Source: Bacteroidales bacterium UBA7009
GTDB lineage: Bacteria > Bacteroidota > Bacteroidia > Bacteroidales > Paludibacteraceae
Assembly: GCA_002449665.1 (NCBI GenBank)
Contig: DJXH01000040.1
Location: forward strand, 1 to 15,971
Direction of reading: 5' to 3'
DNA length: 15,971 nucleotides
Positions 1 to 7,228 of this stretch are shown piece by piece; the stretch's first letter is position 1; each line of letters opens with the position of its first letter. Below the pieces are notes generated by a model that worked only from the letters and a program-made list of their open reading frames with translations, was not told the origin of the DNA and ran no database searches. The translations under genes and the position numbers were made by a program.

Positions 1-550
1 ATATACCGGCAGCCATCGTTCCTATAAGACCTGCACCTGTAATAAGCACATCCTCACCGAGAAGCGGGAAAGCAAGAGCGGTATGAGTAGCGTTGCCGAA
101 CGGATCCATAATGGCTGCAAAGTCATCGGGAATCTCAGGACGGAGTTTGACAACGTTTGACTCGGGTATGGTAACATACTCTGCAAAAGCACCGTCTTTG
201 CCGCTTATACCGACAGACTTGGTATGCTCGCAGACATGTCCGAAGCCGCGACGGCAGTTGCGACACTGACCGCAAACGATATGACCTTCGGCTGTAACGC
301 GGTCGCCCACTTTGATGTTGCGCACTCCCTGTCCCACTTCAGCCACTATGCCAACAAACTCATGACCCATAGTATAGGGCGGATTGCAGTGAGTCTGCGA
401 CCACTCGTCCCACTTATACATGTGCAGGTCAGTACCGCATATAGCGGCTTTGATAACTTTGATGAGAACGTCATTCACACCCACTTCCGGCATCGGCACT
501 TCTTCCATCCATATACCGGGTTTTGCATAACGTTTTACTAATGCTTTCAT
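1..550 (-). CDS. tdh: L-threonine 3-dehydrogenase, N-terminal part (runs off the window)
   Basis: This zinc-dependent medium-chain dehydrogenase oxidises L-threonine to 2-amino-3-ketobutyrate with NAD+, the first step of threonine breakdown to glycine. It is cytosolic. The 183 visible codons start at ATG 550 and read MKALVKRYAKPGIWMEEVPM, closely resembling the E. coli Tdh N-terminus as I recall it. Catalytic-zinc ligands are visible at C38 (ICGTD) and H63-E64 (GHE). The four structural-zinc cysteines are C93, C96, C99 and C107. The family segment DPFGNATHTAL is at 149-159, and the Rossmann glycine motif GAGLIG begins at 172. About half of a protein usually near 340 residues is present; the rest, including the stop, lies before position 1. 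It diverges from the protease gene run and has its own promoter. I saw no frameshift. The family is clear; substrate assignment rests on remembered similarity to Tdh rather than generic alcohol dehydrogenases. Confidence 0.93.
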   Translation of the reverse strand, partial: MKALVKRYAKPGIWMEEVPMPEVGVNDVLIKVIKAAICGTDLHMYKWDEWSQTHCNPPYTMGHEFVGIVAEVGQGVRNIKVGDRVTAEGHIVCGQCRNCRRGFGHVCEHTKSVGISGKDGAFAEYVTIPESNVVKLRPEIPDDFAAIMDPFGNATHTALAFPLLGEDVLITGAGLIGTMAAGI

Positions 551-610
551 AGTCAACAAAATTTATAATTGCTAAAAACAAATGTTTCTGCTGCTGTTAA
601 AAAAACGCTG

Positions 611-641
611 CAAAGGTAGTCATAAAAATTTTATTGCACAA
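611..641 (-). promoter_or_regulatory. Promoter of tdh (Bacteroidetes -33/-7 type)
   Basis: On the minus strand TACCTTTG (618 to 611) matches the Bacteroidetes -7 consensus TAnnTTTG exactly. A TTG at 641-639 lies 20 nt upstream as the -33 element. Transcription would start near 604, giving a leader of roughly 55 nt before the ATG at 550. The -33 TTG is part of an inverted repeat (634-652), so a bound regulator could block it. Confidence 0.7.
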
Positions 642-652
642 CTTTTGTGCAA
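634..652. promoter_or_regulatory. Perfect 8-bp inverted repeat, candidate operator
   Basis: TTGCACAA, three bases, then TTGTGCAA: a perfect 19-bp dyad (634-641 and 645-652). It overlaps the -33 element of the tdh promoter and lies about 36 bp upstream of the -33 of the divergent protease promoter. Size and position suit a dimeric transcription factor site. No regulator is encoded nearby, so the binding protein is unknown. Confidence 0.45.
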
Positions 653-663
653 ATTTGAGCGAA

Positions 664-673
664 TTTGCGCAAA
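664..673. promoter_or_regulatory. Palindrome TTTGCGCAAA, candidate second operator
   Basis: TTTGCGCAAA is a perfect 10-bp palindrome, 14 bp upstream of the -33 element of the plus-strand promoter. Its core TTGCGCAA differs by one base from TTGTGCAA, the arm of the neighbouring repeat at 634-652. The two may be related sites for one regulator, although short AT-rich palindromes also occur by chance. Confidence 0.3.
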
Positions 674-687
674 ATAAGGCTATTTAA

Positions 688-718
688 TTTGACATTTCAT
701 AAAATTGTCGTACTTTTG
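688..718 (+). promoter_or_regulatory. Promoter of the M6 protease gene run (Bacteroidetes -33/-7 type)
   Basis: TTTG at 688-691 and TACTTTTG at 711-718 are separated by 19 nt. Both match the Bacteroidetes consensus TTTG / TAnnTTTG with normal spacing. The expected start site, near 725, leaves a very short leader of about 14 nt before the ATG at 739. No comparable promoter is evident further down the run, so this one may drive many of the genes to 10999. Confidence 0.75.
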
Positions 719-738
719 CACCTTAAAATGATAACAAA

Positions 739-1092
739 ATGAAGAGGATAATTATTTTCAGCCTTATGCTCGCTCTTTGCGGCATATCTCTGTCTGCTCA
801 ACGCCCGCAGCGCGTACCGGCATTCAGAGGAGTGATAGAAAAGATTCAGCCTAACGGCGATACCCTGCATATCTACTTGCGCGGAGATGAACATTACCAC
901 TACTCTATGACACTCGATGGTTGGCAGGTAATGGAAAACAAAAAAGGCGTAATCTGCTATGCCAAACTCAAAAAAGGCGTGCCGACAGCAAGCGGCAAAA
1001 GAGCCAAAGATGCCGACAAACGCAGCCGTTGTGAGCAACGCTGGCTGCAAAAAAAAGGGATAATGAAAATGAAAAAAGGCGAGGAAGAATAA
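739..1092 (+). CDS. Secreted stand-alone prodomain homologue of M6 metalloproteases
   Basis: This 117-residue protein has an N-terminal signal peptide (about 1-20, ending GISLSA before Q21). Residues 27-80 match the N-terminal region of the two M6 metalloproteases encoded downstream. All three share a P-x-G or D-G turn and then G-D-E-H-x-H with an aromatic residue (GDEHYHY 49-55 here; GDEHFHW and GDEHCHW in the proteases). A G-W/E-x-V segment follows (GWQV 61-64 here, GEWV in the others). A basic tail follows and the gene stops where the catalytic domain would begin, with only 23 nt to the next gene. It has no zinc-binding motif and cannot be a protease. It is first in the run, directly behind a good promoter. 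It may be a propeptide-like inhibitor or folding helper for the neighbouring proteases, or the remnant of a third copy. Homology is seen in the sequence; function is inferred. Confidence 0.8.
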   Translation: MKRIIIFSLMLALCGISLSAQRPQRVPAFRGVIEKIQPNGDTLHIYLRGDEHYHYSMTLDGWQVMENKKGVICYAKLKKGVPTASGKRAKDADKRSRCEQRWLQKKGIMKMKKGEEE

Positions 1093-1115
1093 ATGTTGAA
1101 TGATAAAATAAAGTT

Positions 1116-3188
1116 ATGAAAAATGTATTTTTATCAGTTATTGCTCTGTCGATGAGCATGATGATGATGGCATTGCCTGCAAGGCGTCTGCCGAGAGAGG
1201 TGGAGCAGGCCGACGGCAGCAAGATGACGGTATATGCCCATGGTGATGAACATTTCCACTGGTTTACCAACGAAAAAGGCGAGTGGGTACGCGCAGACGA
1301 TAGCGGAATGTGGCGCGTAGTGGAGCCTCTTACCGACAGCGAGATAACCAAGCGCAGGCAAGCAGCCCGCCGTTACAGCAGTCGCCGCCGCGTGGTGGGC
1401 GAAAGGAATGTAGCCCCGCGCGGATTGGTTATTCTTGTCAATTTTGTCGATAAGAGTTTCACCACATCCAAGGCGGAGATGGACTCAATGTTGATCGGCT
1501 ACAACTACACCCGCAACTACTCGTACACTTACTATGGAGAGAAATTCACTTGCAGTTCCGCAGGTTCGGCTCGGCAGTATTTCTACGATGTGAGCGACGG
1601 ACAATATAATCCGCAGTTTGAGGTGGTGGGTCCCGTGACGGTGAGCCGTAATATGAAATACTACGGTCAGAACGTCGGCGAAGAGGATGCACGCGCCGAG
1701 GTGATGATACAGGAGGCGTGCAAACTTGCAGACAGTCAGTATAATGTCGATTTCTCCAAATACGACAACAACGGCGACGGGTATGTGGACTTCGTCTATG
1801 TTATCTATGCCGGTTACGGCGAGGCTGACGGCGGCGGCGACAATACCATCTGGCCGCATAGTTGGAACCTCACGGAGGGCAACATCAACCTCGAACTTGA
1901 CGGCAAGACACTTGACCTCTATGCATGCGGCAGCGAACTGAGCTACATAAGCAAGAAGCACGACGGTATAGGCACATTCTGCCACGAGTTCAGCCACGTG
2001 CTCGGTCTGCCCGACTTCTATGCCACTGTCAATAACGCCGATTGGAAAACATGCGGCGAGTGGGACATAATGGACTACGGACCGTACAATAACGACGGCA
2101 ACACTCCGCCTGCCTACTCCGGCTACGAACGTTGGTTTATGGGCTGGCTGACACCGCGCGTTATCAACGAACAGGAAGCCGTAAGCCTGACCGACATAAA
2201 CAAAGGCGGTGAGGTACTGCTCATATCAACCACCGGCAAACATAACCTTGACGGCGTAACCCCCAACCCTGCCACCTACTACCTGATAGACAACCGTCAA
2301 CAGACAGGTTGGAACAAGTACATACCCGGACACGGTATGATGCTAACCAAAGTGGCATATAACGCCACACGCTGGGAGGAAAATACCGTCAATAACACCC
2401 GAAGTAACCTCTGCTACGACATAATAGAAGCAGACGGCAAAACACCGACCTATGATGAAGATAATCGGGATAACGGCTATTTCGGCAAACCAGGTGACCT
2501 CTTCCCCGCAGGAGCCAAAACATACACCAAGATAAGCGGTTACCCTATACGCAACATCAAAGAAACCAACGGCGTTATCACCTTTGACTTTATGAACAAC
2601 AGCGAAGGCGGAGGCAGTGAAGGCGGTCAAACGGCAGGCGGGTGCGATACATACGACTATATGTTTGCGAGCAAAACAGGCTACGGACAAGTACAACTCG
2701 GCAACTACACTTGGACTATATCTGCCGAGAACGAAACATATATCGGCTATACGACAGACAAAGGCGAGCAGTTCGGCTCAAGCAAACAGCCCGCAGTAAA
2801 CGTGGAACTGACAACTGCCGATGCCGCCGACTGCCTTGTCAGCAGCATTACGGTGGAAGCCGCTATGGGCAGCAGAGGTAATGCCAAACTGGCAGTACTC
2901 ATTAACGGCATTACGCTCGGGCAATCGCAGTCCCTTACCACCACGCCTACCGAATACACTTTCTACAACACTGCCGACCTGAAAGGGAACATCACCATCA
3001 ATCTCTACAACACACAGAAAGCGATGTACATCAGTGCTATCAACATTGACTACAAGGCAGATGCCACCACATCCGTAGAGCAGGTAAAAACAAGCGACAC
3101 CGCTCCCGTAAAACGAATAGAAAACGGCAAACTGATTATCAACATAAACGGTACTGACTACGATATTACCGGCAGACAAATACGATAA
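1116..3188 (+). CDS. Secreted M6 family (immune inhibitor A-like) metalloprotease with extra C-terminal domain
   Basis: This 690-residue zinc metalloprotease of the M6 family is presumably exported to digest extracellular protein. A signal peptide occupies about 1-22. The prodomain (22-98) carries GDEHFHW at 43-49. The catalytic domain starts near APRGLVILVNF (100-110). A calcium-loop-like YDNNGDGYVD lies at 216-225. The zinc site HEFSHVLGLPD (290-300) fits the M6 pattern HExxHxxGxxD, and the Met-turn WDIMDYG is at 316-322. A Gly/Ser-rich linker (about 495-509) leads to a beta-rich domain (about 510-655) resembling accessory modules of Bacteroidetes exported proteins. The last 25 residues (KRIENGKL to GRQIR) form a tail shared with the next protease. 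The start codon overlaps the stop of an eight-codon mini-ORF. The next gene follows after 4 nt and is a paralogue; 30 bases are identical between them (2088-2117 and 4159-4188). The family is clear; the substrate is unknown. Confidence 0.92.
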   Translation: MKNVFLSVIALSMSMMMMALPARRLPREVEQADGSKMTVYAHGDEHFHWFTNEKGEWVRADDSGMWRVVEPLTDSEITKRRQAARRYSSRRRVVGERNVAPRGLVILVNFVDKSFTTSKAEMDSMLIGYNYTRNYSYTYYGEKFTCSSAGSARQYFYDVSDGQYNPQFEVVGPVTVSRNMKYYGQNVGEEDARAEVMIQEACKLADSQYNVDFSKYDNNGDGYVDFVYVIYAGYGEADGGGDNTIWPHSWNLTEGNINLELDGKTLDLYACGSELSYISKKHDGIGTFCHEFSHVLGLPDFYATVNNADWKTCGEWDIMDYGPYNNDGNTPPAYSGYERWFMGWLTPRVINEQEAVSLTDINKGGEVLLISTTGKHNLDGVTPNPATYYLIDNRQQTGWNKYIPGHGMMLTKVAYNATRWEENTVNNTRSNLCYDIIEADGKTPTYDEDNRDNGYFGKPGDLFPAGAKTYTKISGYPIRNIKETNGVITFDFMNNSEGGGSEGGQTAGGCDTYDYMFASKTGYGQVQLGNYTWTISAENETYIGYTTDKGEQFGSSKQPAVNVELTTADAADCLVSSITVEAAMGSRGNAKLAVLINGITLGQSQSLTTTPTEYTFYNTADLKGNITINLYNTQKAMYISAINIDYKADATTSVEQVKTSDTAPVKRIENGKLIININGTDYDITGRQIR

Positions 3189-3192
3189 CCCC

Positions 3193-4797
3193 ATGAAAAA
3201 CGTCTTCTTAACCCTTGCAATTGTTTTGTTTACCCTTTCGGCAGCCGCTATGCCGGCAAGGCACGGGGCAAGACAAATAACACAACCCGACGGCAGCACC
3301 ATTACCGTATATGCTCACGGCGATGAACATTGCCATTGGCTTACCAACGAGCAAGGTGAGTGGGTAGAGCATGGAGAGGACGGATATTATAGGGTAACAG
3401 AGCGGCTGACCGAAAAGCAGATACAAGAAAAAAGGCGTAACAGTCCCTACCGCACACCCGAAGAAGCGCAAACTGCCATCAGGCTTAATATCGCTCCTCG
3501 CGGACTTGTGATAATGGCAGAGTTTCAGGACGTTAAGTTCAGTGTAAGCAGAGCCGTGATAGACACTATGCTTCGCGGCTATAACTTCACGCGCGAATAT
3601 GACTATACTTACAACAAGGAAGACTATCACGTGAGCAGTTACGGTTCGGCACGCCAGTACTTTGAGCAGAGCAGTTTCGGGCAATACAGTCCGCAGTTTG
3701 ACCTCGTAGGACCGGTTACACTTAGTCAGAATATGTCCTATTACGGTTCCAACAGTGCAGGAAGAGATGCCAATGTCCAGCAAATGATAAAAGAGGCGTG
3801 CGAACTTGCTGCAAAAGCAGGAGCCGACTTCAGTTTGTACGACAACGACAACAACGGCAAAGTTGACTTTGTCTATATCATCTACGCAGGCTACGGCGAA
3901 GCGGACGGCGGACCGGCTGAAACGGTATGGCCGCATAAATCCGTCCTTCGCAAATATACTCTTAAACTCAACGGCAAGCAGATATATGACTATGCCTGCG
4001 GCAACGAGATGAACTTCTACAGCAAACGCTACTTTGGCATAGGGCAGTTTGTACACGAGTTCGGACACGTCCTCGGCTTGCCCGATATATACGAAACCAC
4101 CGGCAATGCCGTATATAAAACCTGCGGTATGTGGGATATAATGGACTACGGGCCGTATAATAACGACGGCAACACTCCGCCTGCCTACACGGCATACGAA
4201 CGCTTCTTCTGCGGGTGGCTTACTCCAAGACAACTCTCTGAACCTGAAAACGTAACGCTACGCAGCTTGACTTCATATAATGAAGCACTGATTATCAGCC
4301 CTGCCGGCACACACAACCTTAAAGGCAACGACCCCTTCCCGCTCAGTTTCTATATGCTTGAAAACAGACAACCCGAATGGTGGGACTCATCGCTGCCGGG
4401 ACACGGAATGACTATCACCAAAATACAATACAATTACTCAACTTGGACAAGCAACGTTGTCAATAATACAGAAAACGGATTAGGGATAGATATTATAGAG
4501 GCTGACGGGACTGCACCCAAATACCCCGACACGGGCTGGTATGGCAAAGCGGGCGATGCTTTCCCTGCCGGAGCCACCTTCTACAAAGCGATAATAGACA
4601 ACGCCATCACCGACATCAAAGAAACAGACGGCGTTATAACCTTCAAGTACAGAGGCGGGTCTGTCAGTTCTATAATCAGTTCAACCGAAACGGACAGCAA
4701 ACAGGAAAAGAAAGTGGTAAAAGAGGGCAATATCTATATCATACGCGAAGGGCAAACGTATGACATACTCGGCAGAAAAACACAAATAAGACTATAG
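3193..4797 (+). CDS. Secreted M6 family metalloprotease (second paralogue)
   Basis: This 534-residue M6 metalloprotease is a tandem duplicate of the preceding gene and begins with the same six residues, MKNVFL. A signal peptide covers about 1-23 (SAAAMPA). The prodomain has GDEHCHW at 43-49. The catalytic domain opens at APRGLVIMAEF (101-111), with a calcium-loop-like YDNDNNGKVD at 216-225. The zinc site HEFGHVLGLPD is at 288-298 and the Met-turn WDIMDYG at 314-320. Catalytic residues are intact in both copies. It lacks the roughly 150-residue accessory domain of its neighbour and passes almost directly from the protease domain (ending near 490) to the C-terminal tail, which contains IYIIREGQTYDILGR. 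That tail resembles part of a type IX secretion sorting domain but is shorter than the classic form. The gene sits 4 nt after the first protease and 3 nt before xth, so cotranscription is very likely. Confidence 0.92.
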   Translation: MKNVFLTLAIVLFTLSAAAMPARHGARQITQPDGSTITVYAHGDEHCHWLTNEQGEWVEHGEDGYYRVTERLTEKQIQEKRRNSPYRTPEEAQTAIRLNIAPRGLVIMAEFQDVKFSVSRAVIDTMLRGYNFTREYDYTYNKEDYHVSSYGSARQYFEQSSFGQYSPQFDLVGPVTLSQNMSYYGSNSAGRDANVQQMIKEACELAAKAGADFSLYDNDNNGKVDFVYIIYAGYGEADGGPAETVWPHKSVLRKYTLKLNGKQIYDYACGNEMNFYSKRYFGIGQFVHEFGHVLGLPDIYETTGNAVYKTCGMWDIMDYGPYNNDGNTPPAYTAYERFFCGWLTPRQLSEPENVTLRSLTSYNEALIISPAGTHNLKGNDPFPLSFYMLENRQPEWWDSSLPGHGMTITKIQYNYSTWTSNVVNNTENGLGIDIIEADGTAPKYPDTGWYGKAGDAFPAGATFYKAIIDNAITDIKETDGVITFKYRGGSVSSIISSTETDSKQEKKVVKEGNIYIIREGQTYDILGRKTQIRL

Positions 4798-4800
4798 ACA

Positions 4801-5562
4801 ATGAACATCATCTCCTACAACGTCAACGGCATACGCGCTGCCATAAGCAAAGGCTGGCTTGACTGGCTGCAAACAGAGCAACCCGACATCCTCTGCCTGC
4901 AAGAGAGCAAGGCGCAAAAAGATCAAATAGATACGGAAGCGATGCTCCGCTTGGGCTACCACAGTTATATACATTCAGCTCAAAAGAAAGGCTACTCCGG
5001 CGTGTGTATTTTCTCCAAGCAGGAGCCTGACAACGTTGTAGCAGGTATGGGTATGGAGCGTTACGACCAAGAGGGACGGGTGTTGCGTGCCGACTTCGGC
5101 GACCTGACAGTGGTGTCTGCATATATACCGAGCGGGACGACCGGCGATGTCAGACAGGAGTTTAAGATGGAGTTTCTCGAGGATTTCCTGCTGTGGACAG
5201 AGGATTTGAGGAAAGAACGCCCTAATATCATCATCTCCGGCGACTATAATATATGCCATCACCCTATAGACATCAACCACCCCGAAAGACAAGTGGGGGT
5301 AAGCGGATTTTTGCCTGAAGAAAGAGAATGGATGGATCGCTACGAGGCAAGCGGTATGATTGACTCCTTTCGCGTGTTTGACCCCTCGCCGAACAAATAC
5401 TCGTGGTGGTCATACCGCTTCGGAGCCAGAGAAAGGAACGCGGGCTGGAGGATAGACTACCACTGGGTAAGCGAACCTCTACGCGACAGACTGAAAGGTG
5501 CCGCCATACTGACCGAAGCGGTACATAGCGACCACTGCCCCGTGAGAGTAACAATAGCATAA
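4801..5562 (+). CDS. xth: Exodeoxyribonuclease III (AP endonuclease, ExoA/XthA family)
   Basis: This 253-residue cytosolic DNA repair nuclease cleaves DNA at abasic sites and has 3'-5' exonuclease and 3'-phosphatase activity in the family. It has the full length and motifs of the endonuclease/exonuclease/phosphatase fold: N7 in ISYNVNGIR, metal-binding E35 in LQESK, Y108 in SAYIPSG, and D148 and N150 in SGDYN. D219 is in RIDYHW, and the catalytic pair D244-H245 is in SDHCPV. Nothing is missing. The start is 3 nt after the second protease stop. A housekeeping repair gene directly behind secreted proteases is an odd pairing, probably just cotranscription. There is a 50-nt gap before the next gene. 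Confidence 0.95.
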   Translation: MNIISYNVNGIRAAISKGWLDWLQTEQPDILCLQESKAQKDQIDTEAMLRLGYHSYIHSAQKKGYSGVCIFSKQEPDNVVAGMGMERYDQEGRVLRADFGDLTVVSAYIPSGTTGDVRQEFKMEFLEDFLLWTEDLRKERPNIIISGDYNICHHPIDINHPERQVGVSGFLPEEREWMDRYEASGMIDSFRVFDPSPNKYSWWSYRFGARERNAGWRIDYHWVSEPLRDRLKGAAILTEAVHSDHCPVRVTIA

Positions 5563-5612
5563 CGCGCTATTATTCTGCAACAATATAGTAGAACCATATA
5601 ACATATACTACT

Positions 5613-6470
5613 ATGCCTGAAAAAAAGAATGACATCAATCCGATAATCGCTTTTATAGTAGCCATCTCATTTAGAAAACCTACCAAAGCCAATCCTTACG
5701 GCTTACTGCGCGTATATAACACTACCACAATGGTTTGCATCGCACTGCTTAACATTTTTCCGCTCATTTCTCTTATAACCATTGTGAAGGGCATTAAACG
5801 ATTAAAATCAAACTATTTAAGGTATTTCAACGGAAAATTAAACCTCATAAGTGTGCCGGCCGAAGAATGCCCCGAAGATGACGTTAAACAATACAAAAAC
5901 CAAGCGAAGGTATATATACTGATTGCCATACTCGCCATACTGCTCAAAGGCTTCTGTTTCGTGCAATATGCCAATCGTATGAGTGCAGACTATGTAGCGG
6001 AAAAGCAACAAACAGAACAGTTGCAGCAATGGAATACATATACATCTGTCAGCAGAGATGATTTTACCGAACAAGAAACGACACACGTGTTTGAATATAT
6101 CTATCCGATCTGGCAGAATGCGCCGCTATATACTAAAAATGCGCTATATACAAAGTACGTACTGGTAAAAGACAACGGACTGTATTTGTACTATATGCAG
6201 GAGGCTCACATTCCCGCCCACAACCAACCGCAATTTAAGATATACCAAAACGGCAAACAAGAGATTATCACCGCAGATATGGAAAAGAATATGGTAGAAC
6301 AGCACGATAATCTGACACTCAGCCTATATAACAAAGAATACAAATACAACGCCCGCTACCTGCTCAAAGGACAACTCGGCAAGCAGATAGCCGCAGCCGA
6401 CAGTGTGATAATGCGTGTAAGCGAAGACGAGTTGTACAAATTCACTTTTTCTGCCTCACAGAACGAATAA
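5613..6470 (+). CDS. Unrecognised membrane protein upstream of lptB
   Basis: I do not recognise this 285-residue protein. It has two clear transmembrane segments, about 39-59 (TMVCIALLNIFPLISLITIV) and about 99-117 (KVYILIAILAILLKGFCFV). A short basic loop lies between them. The region after 120, about 165 residues, is polar and rich in Q, Y and K, and probably forms a soluble domain on one side of the membrane. The first 30 residues include a shorter hydrophobic stretch (10-20). It lies 50 nt after xth and 2 nt before lptB, so it is likely translated with lptB. Its position suggests an envelope role, but no sequence motif supports a specific function. The start ATG lies in a weak AT-rich inverted repeat (5585-5591 with 5608-5614). 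Confidence 0.8.
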   Translation: MPEKKNDINPIIAFIVAISFRKPTKANPYGLLRVYNTTTMVCIALLNIFPLISLITIVKGIKRLKSNYLRYFNGKLNLISVPAEECPEDDVKQYKNQAKVYILIAILAILLKGFCFVQYANRMSADYVAEKQQTEQLQQWNTYTSVSRDDFTEQETTHVFEYIYPIWQNAPLYTKNALYTKYVLVKDNGLYLYYMQEAHIPAHNQPQFKIYQNGKQEIITADMEKNMVEQHDNLTLSLYNKEYKYNARYLLKGQLGKQIAAADSVIMRVSEDELYKFTFSASQNE

Positions 6471-6472
6471 AT

Positions 6473-7228
6473 ATGGACACTCTACGAACAGAACATCTGA
6501 TAAAACGCTACGGCAAACGCACTGTCGTAAATGACGTAAGCATAAAGCTCAAGCAGGGCGAGATTGTAGGTCTGCTCGGACCTAACGGTGCGGGCAAGAC
6601 CACCACTTTCTATATGACCACAGGGCTTGTGGCAGCCAACAACGGCAAGATATTCCTCAACGAAGATGACATTACGAGTTATCCGATGTACAAACGCGCC
6701 AAACTTGGCATAGGCTACCTGCCGCAGGAGGCAAGCGTATTCAGAAAAATGACGGTGGAGGATAACATACGCTCCGTGCTTGAGATGACTTCTTTCAGCA
6801 AAGACTACCAAAAGGAAAAACTCGAGAGTCTTATCCGCGAATTTAACCTCGGTCATGTCCGCCATAACCTCGGCGACCGCCTGTCCGGCGGAGAAAGACG
6901 ACGCACGGAGATAGCACGCTGCCTTGCCATAGAGCCTAAGTTCGTAATGCTTGACGAGCCGTTTGCAGGCGTTGACCCCATTGCCGTACAAGAGATACAA
7001 GATGTGGTCTGGACACTCAAAGACAAGAACATCGGCATACTCATCACCGACCATAACGTGGACGAGACACTGATGATTACCGACCGCGCATACCTGCTCT
7101 TTGAGGGGCGGATTCTCTTCCACGGTACGCCCGAAGAACTTGCAGCCAATCCCGTCGTAAGACAAAACTACCTCGGCAGGGACTTCGAACTGAAAAAGAA
7201 ATCACGACCACGAAACGATGTGCAATGA
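6473..7228 (+). CDS. lptB: LPS export ABC transporter ATP-binding protein LptB
   Basis: LptB is the cytoplasmic ATPase of the LptB2FG complex, which extracts LPS from the inner membrane and pushes it along the Lpt bridge to the outer membrane. The 251 residues contain all ABC motifs: Walker A GPNGAGKTT (36-44), Q-loop Q85, signature LSGGE (137-141), Walker B FVMLDE (157-162), and the H-loop histidine H194 in ITDHNV. The LptB/YhbG-type features GIGYLPQEASVFRKMTVEDNI and LDEPFAGVDPIAV are also present. Its stop overlaps the start of the first glycosyltransferase gene by 4 nt (ATGA), which implies translational coupling of LPS synthesis and export. The basic C-terminal extension after about 240 (KKKSRPRNDVQ) is slightly longer than in E. 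coli LptB. Confidence 0.93.
   Translation: MDTLRTEHLIKRYGKRTVVNDVSIKLKQGEIVGLLGPNGAGKTTTFYMTTGLVAANNGKIFLNEDDITSYPMYKRAKLGIGYLPQEASVFRKMTVEDNIRSVLEMTSFSKDYQKEKLESLIREFNLGHVRHNLGDRLSGGERRRTEIARCLAIEPKFVMLDEPFAGVDPIAVQEIQDVVWTLKDKNIGILITDHNVDETLMITDRAYLLFEGRILFHGTPEELAANPVVRQNYLGRDFELKKKSRPRNDVQ

Noticed and set aside
1049..1056. A run of eight A near the end of the prodomain gene as a slippage site that might restore a full protease
   Set aside because: Neither alternative frame leads anywhere: one stops at 1063 and the other at 1103, and no catalytic domain lies between this gene and the next.
3208..4233. Long minus-strand open frame (341 codons) opposite the second protease
   Set aside because: It lies entirely antisense to a well-supported M6 gene, and its product has no recognisable domain; it is a by-product of the codon usage of the plus strand.
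5585..5614. Inverted repeat ATAGTAG / CTACTAT covering the start of the membrane protein gene, as a translational switch
   Set aside because: The stem is only 7 bp, AT-rich, with a 16-nt loop; too weak to support a regulatory claim.
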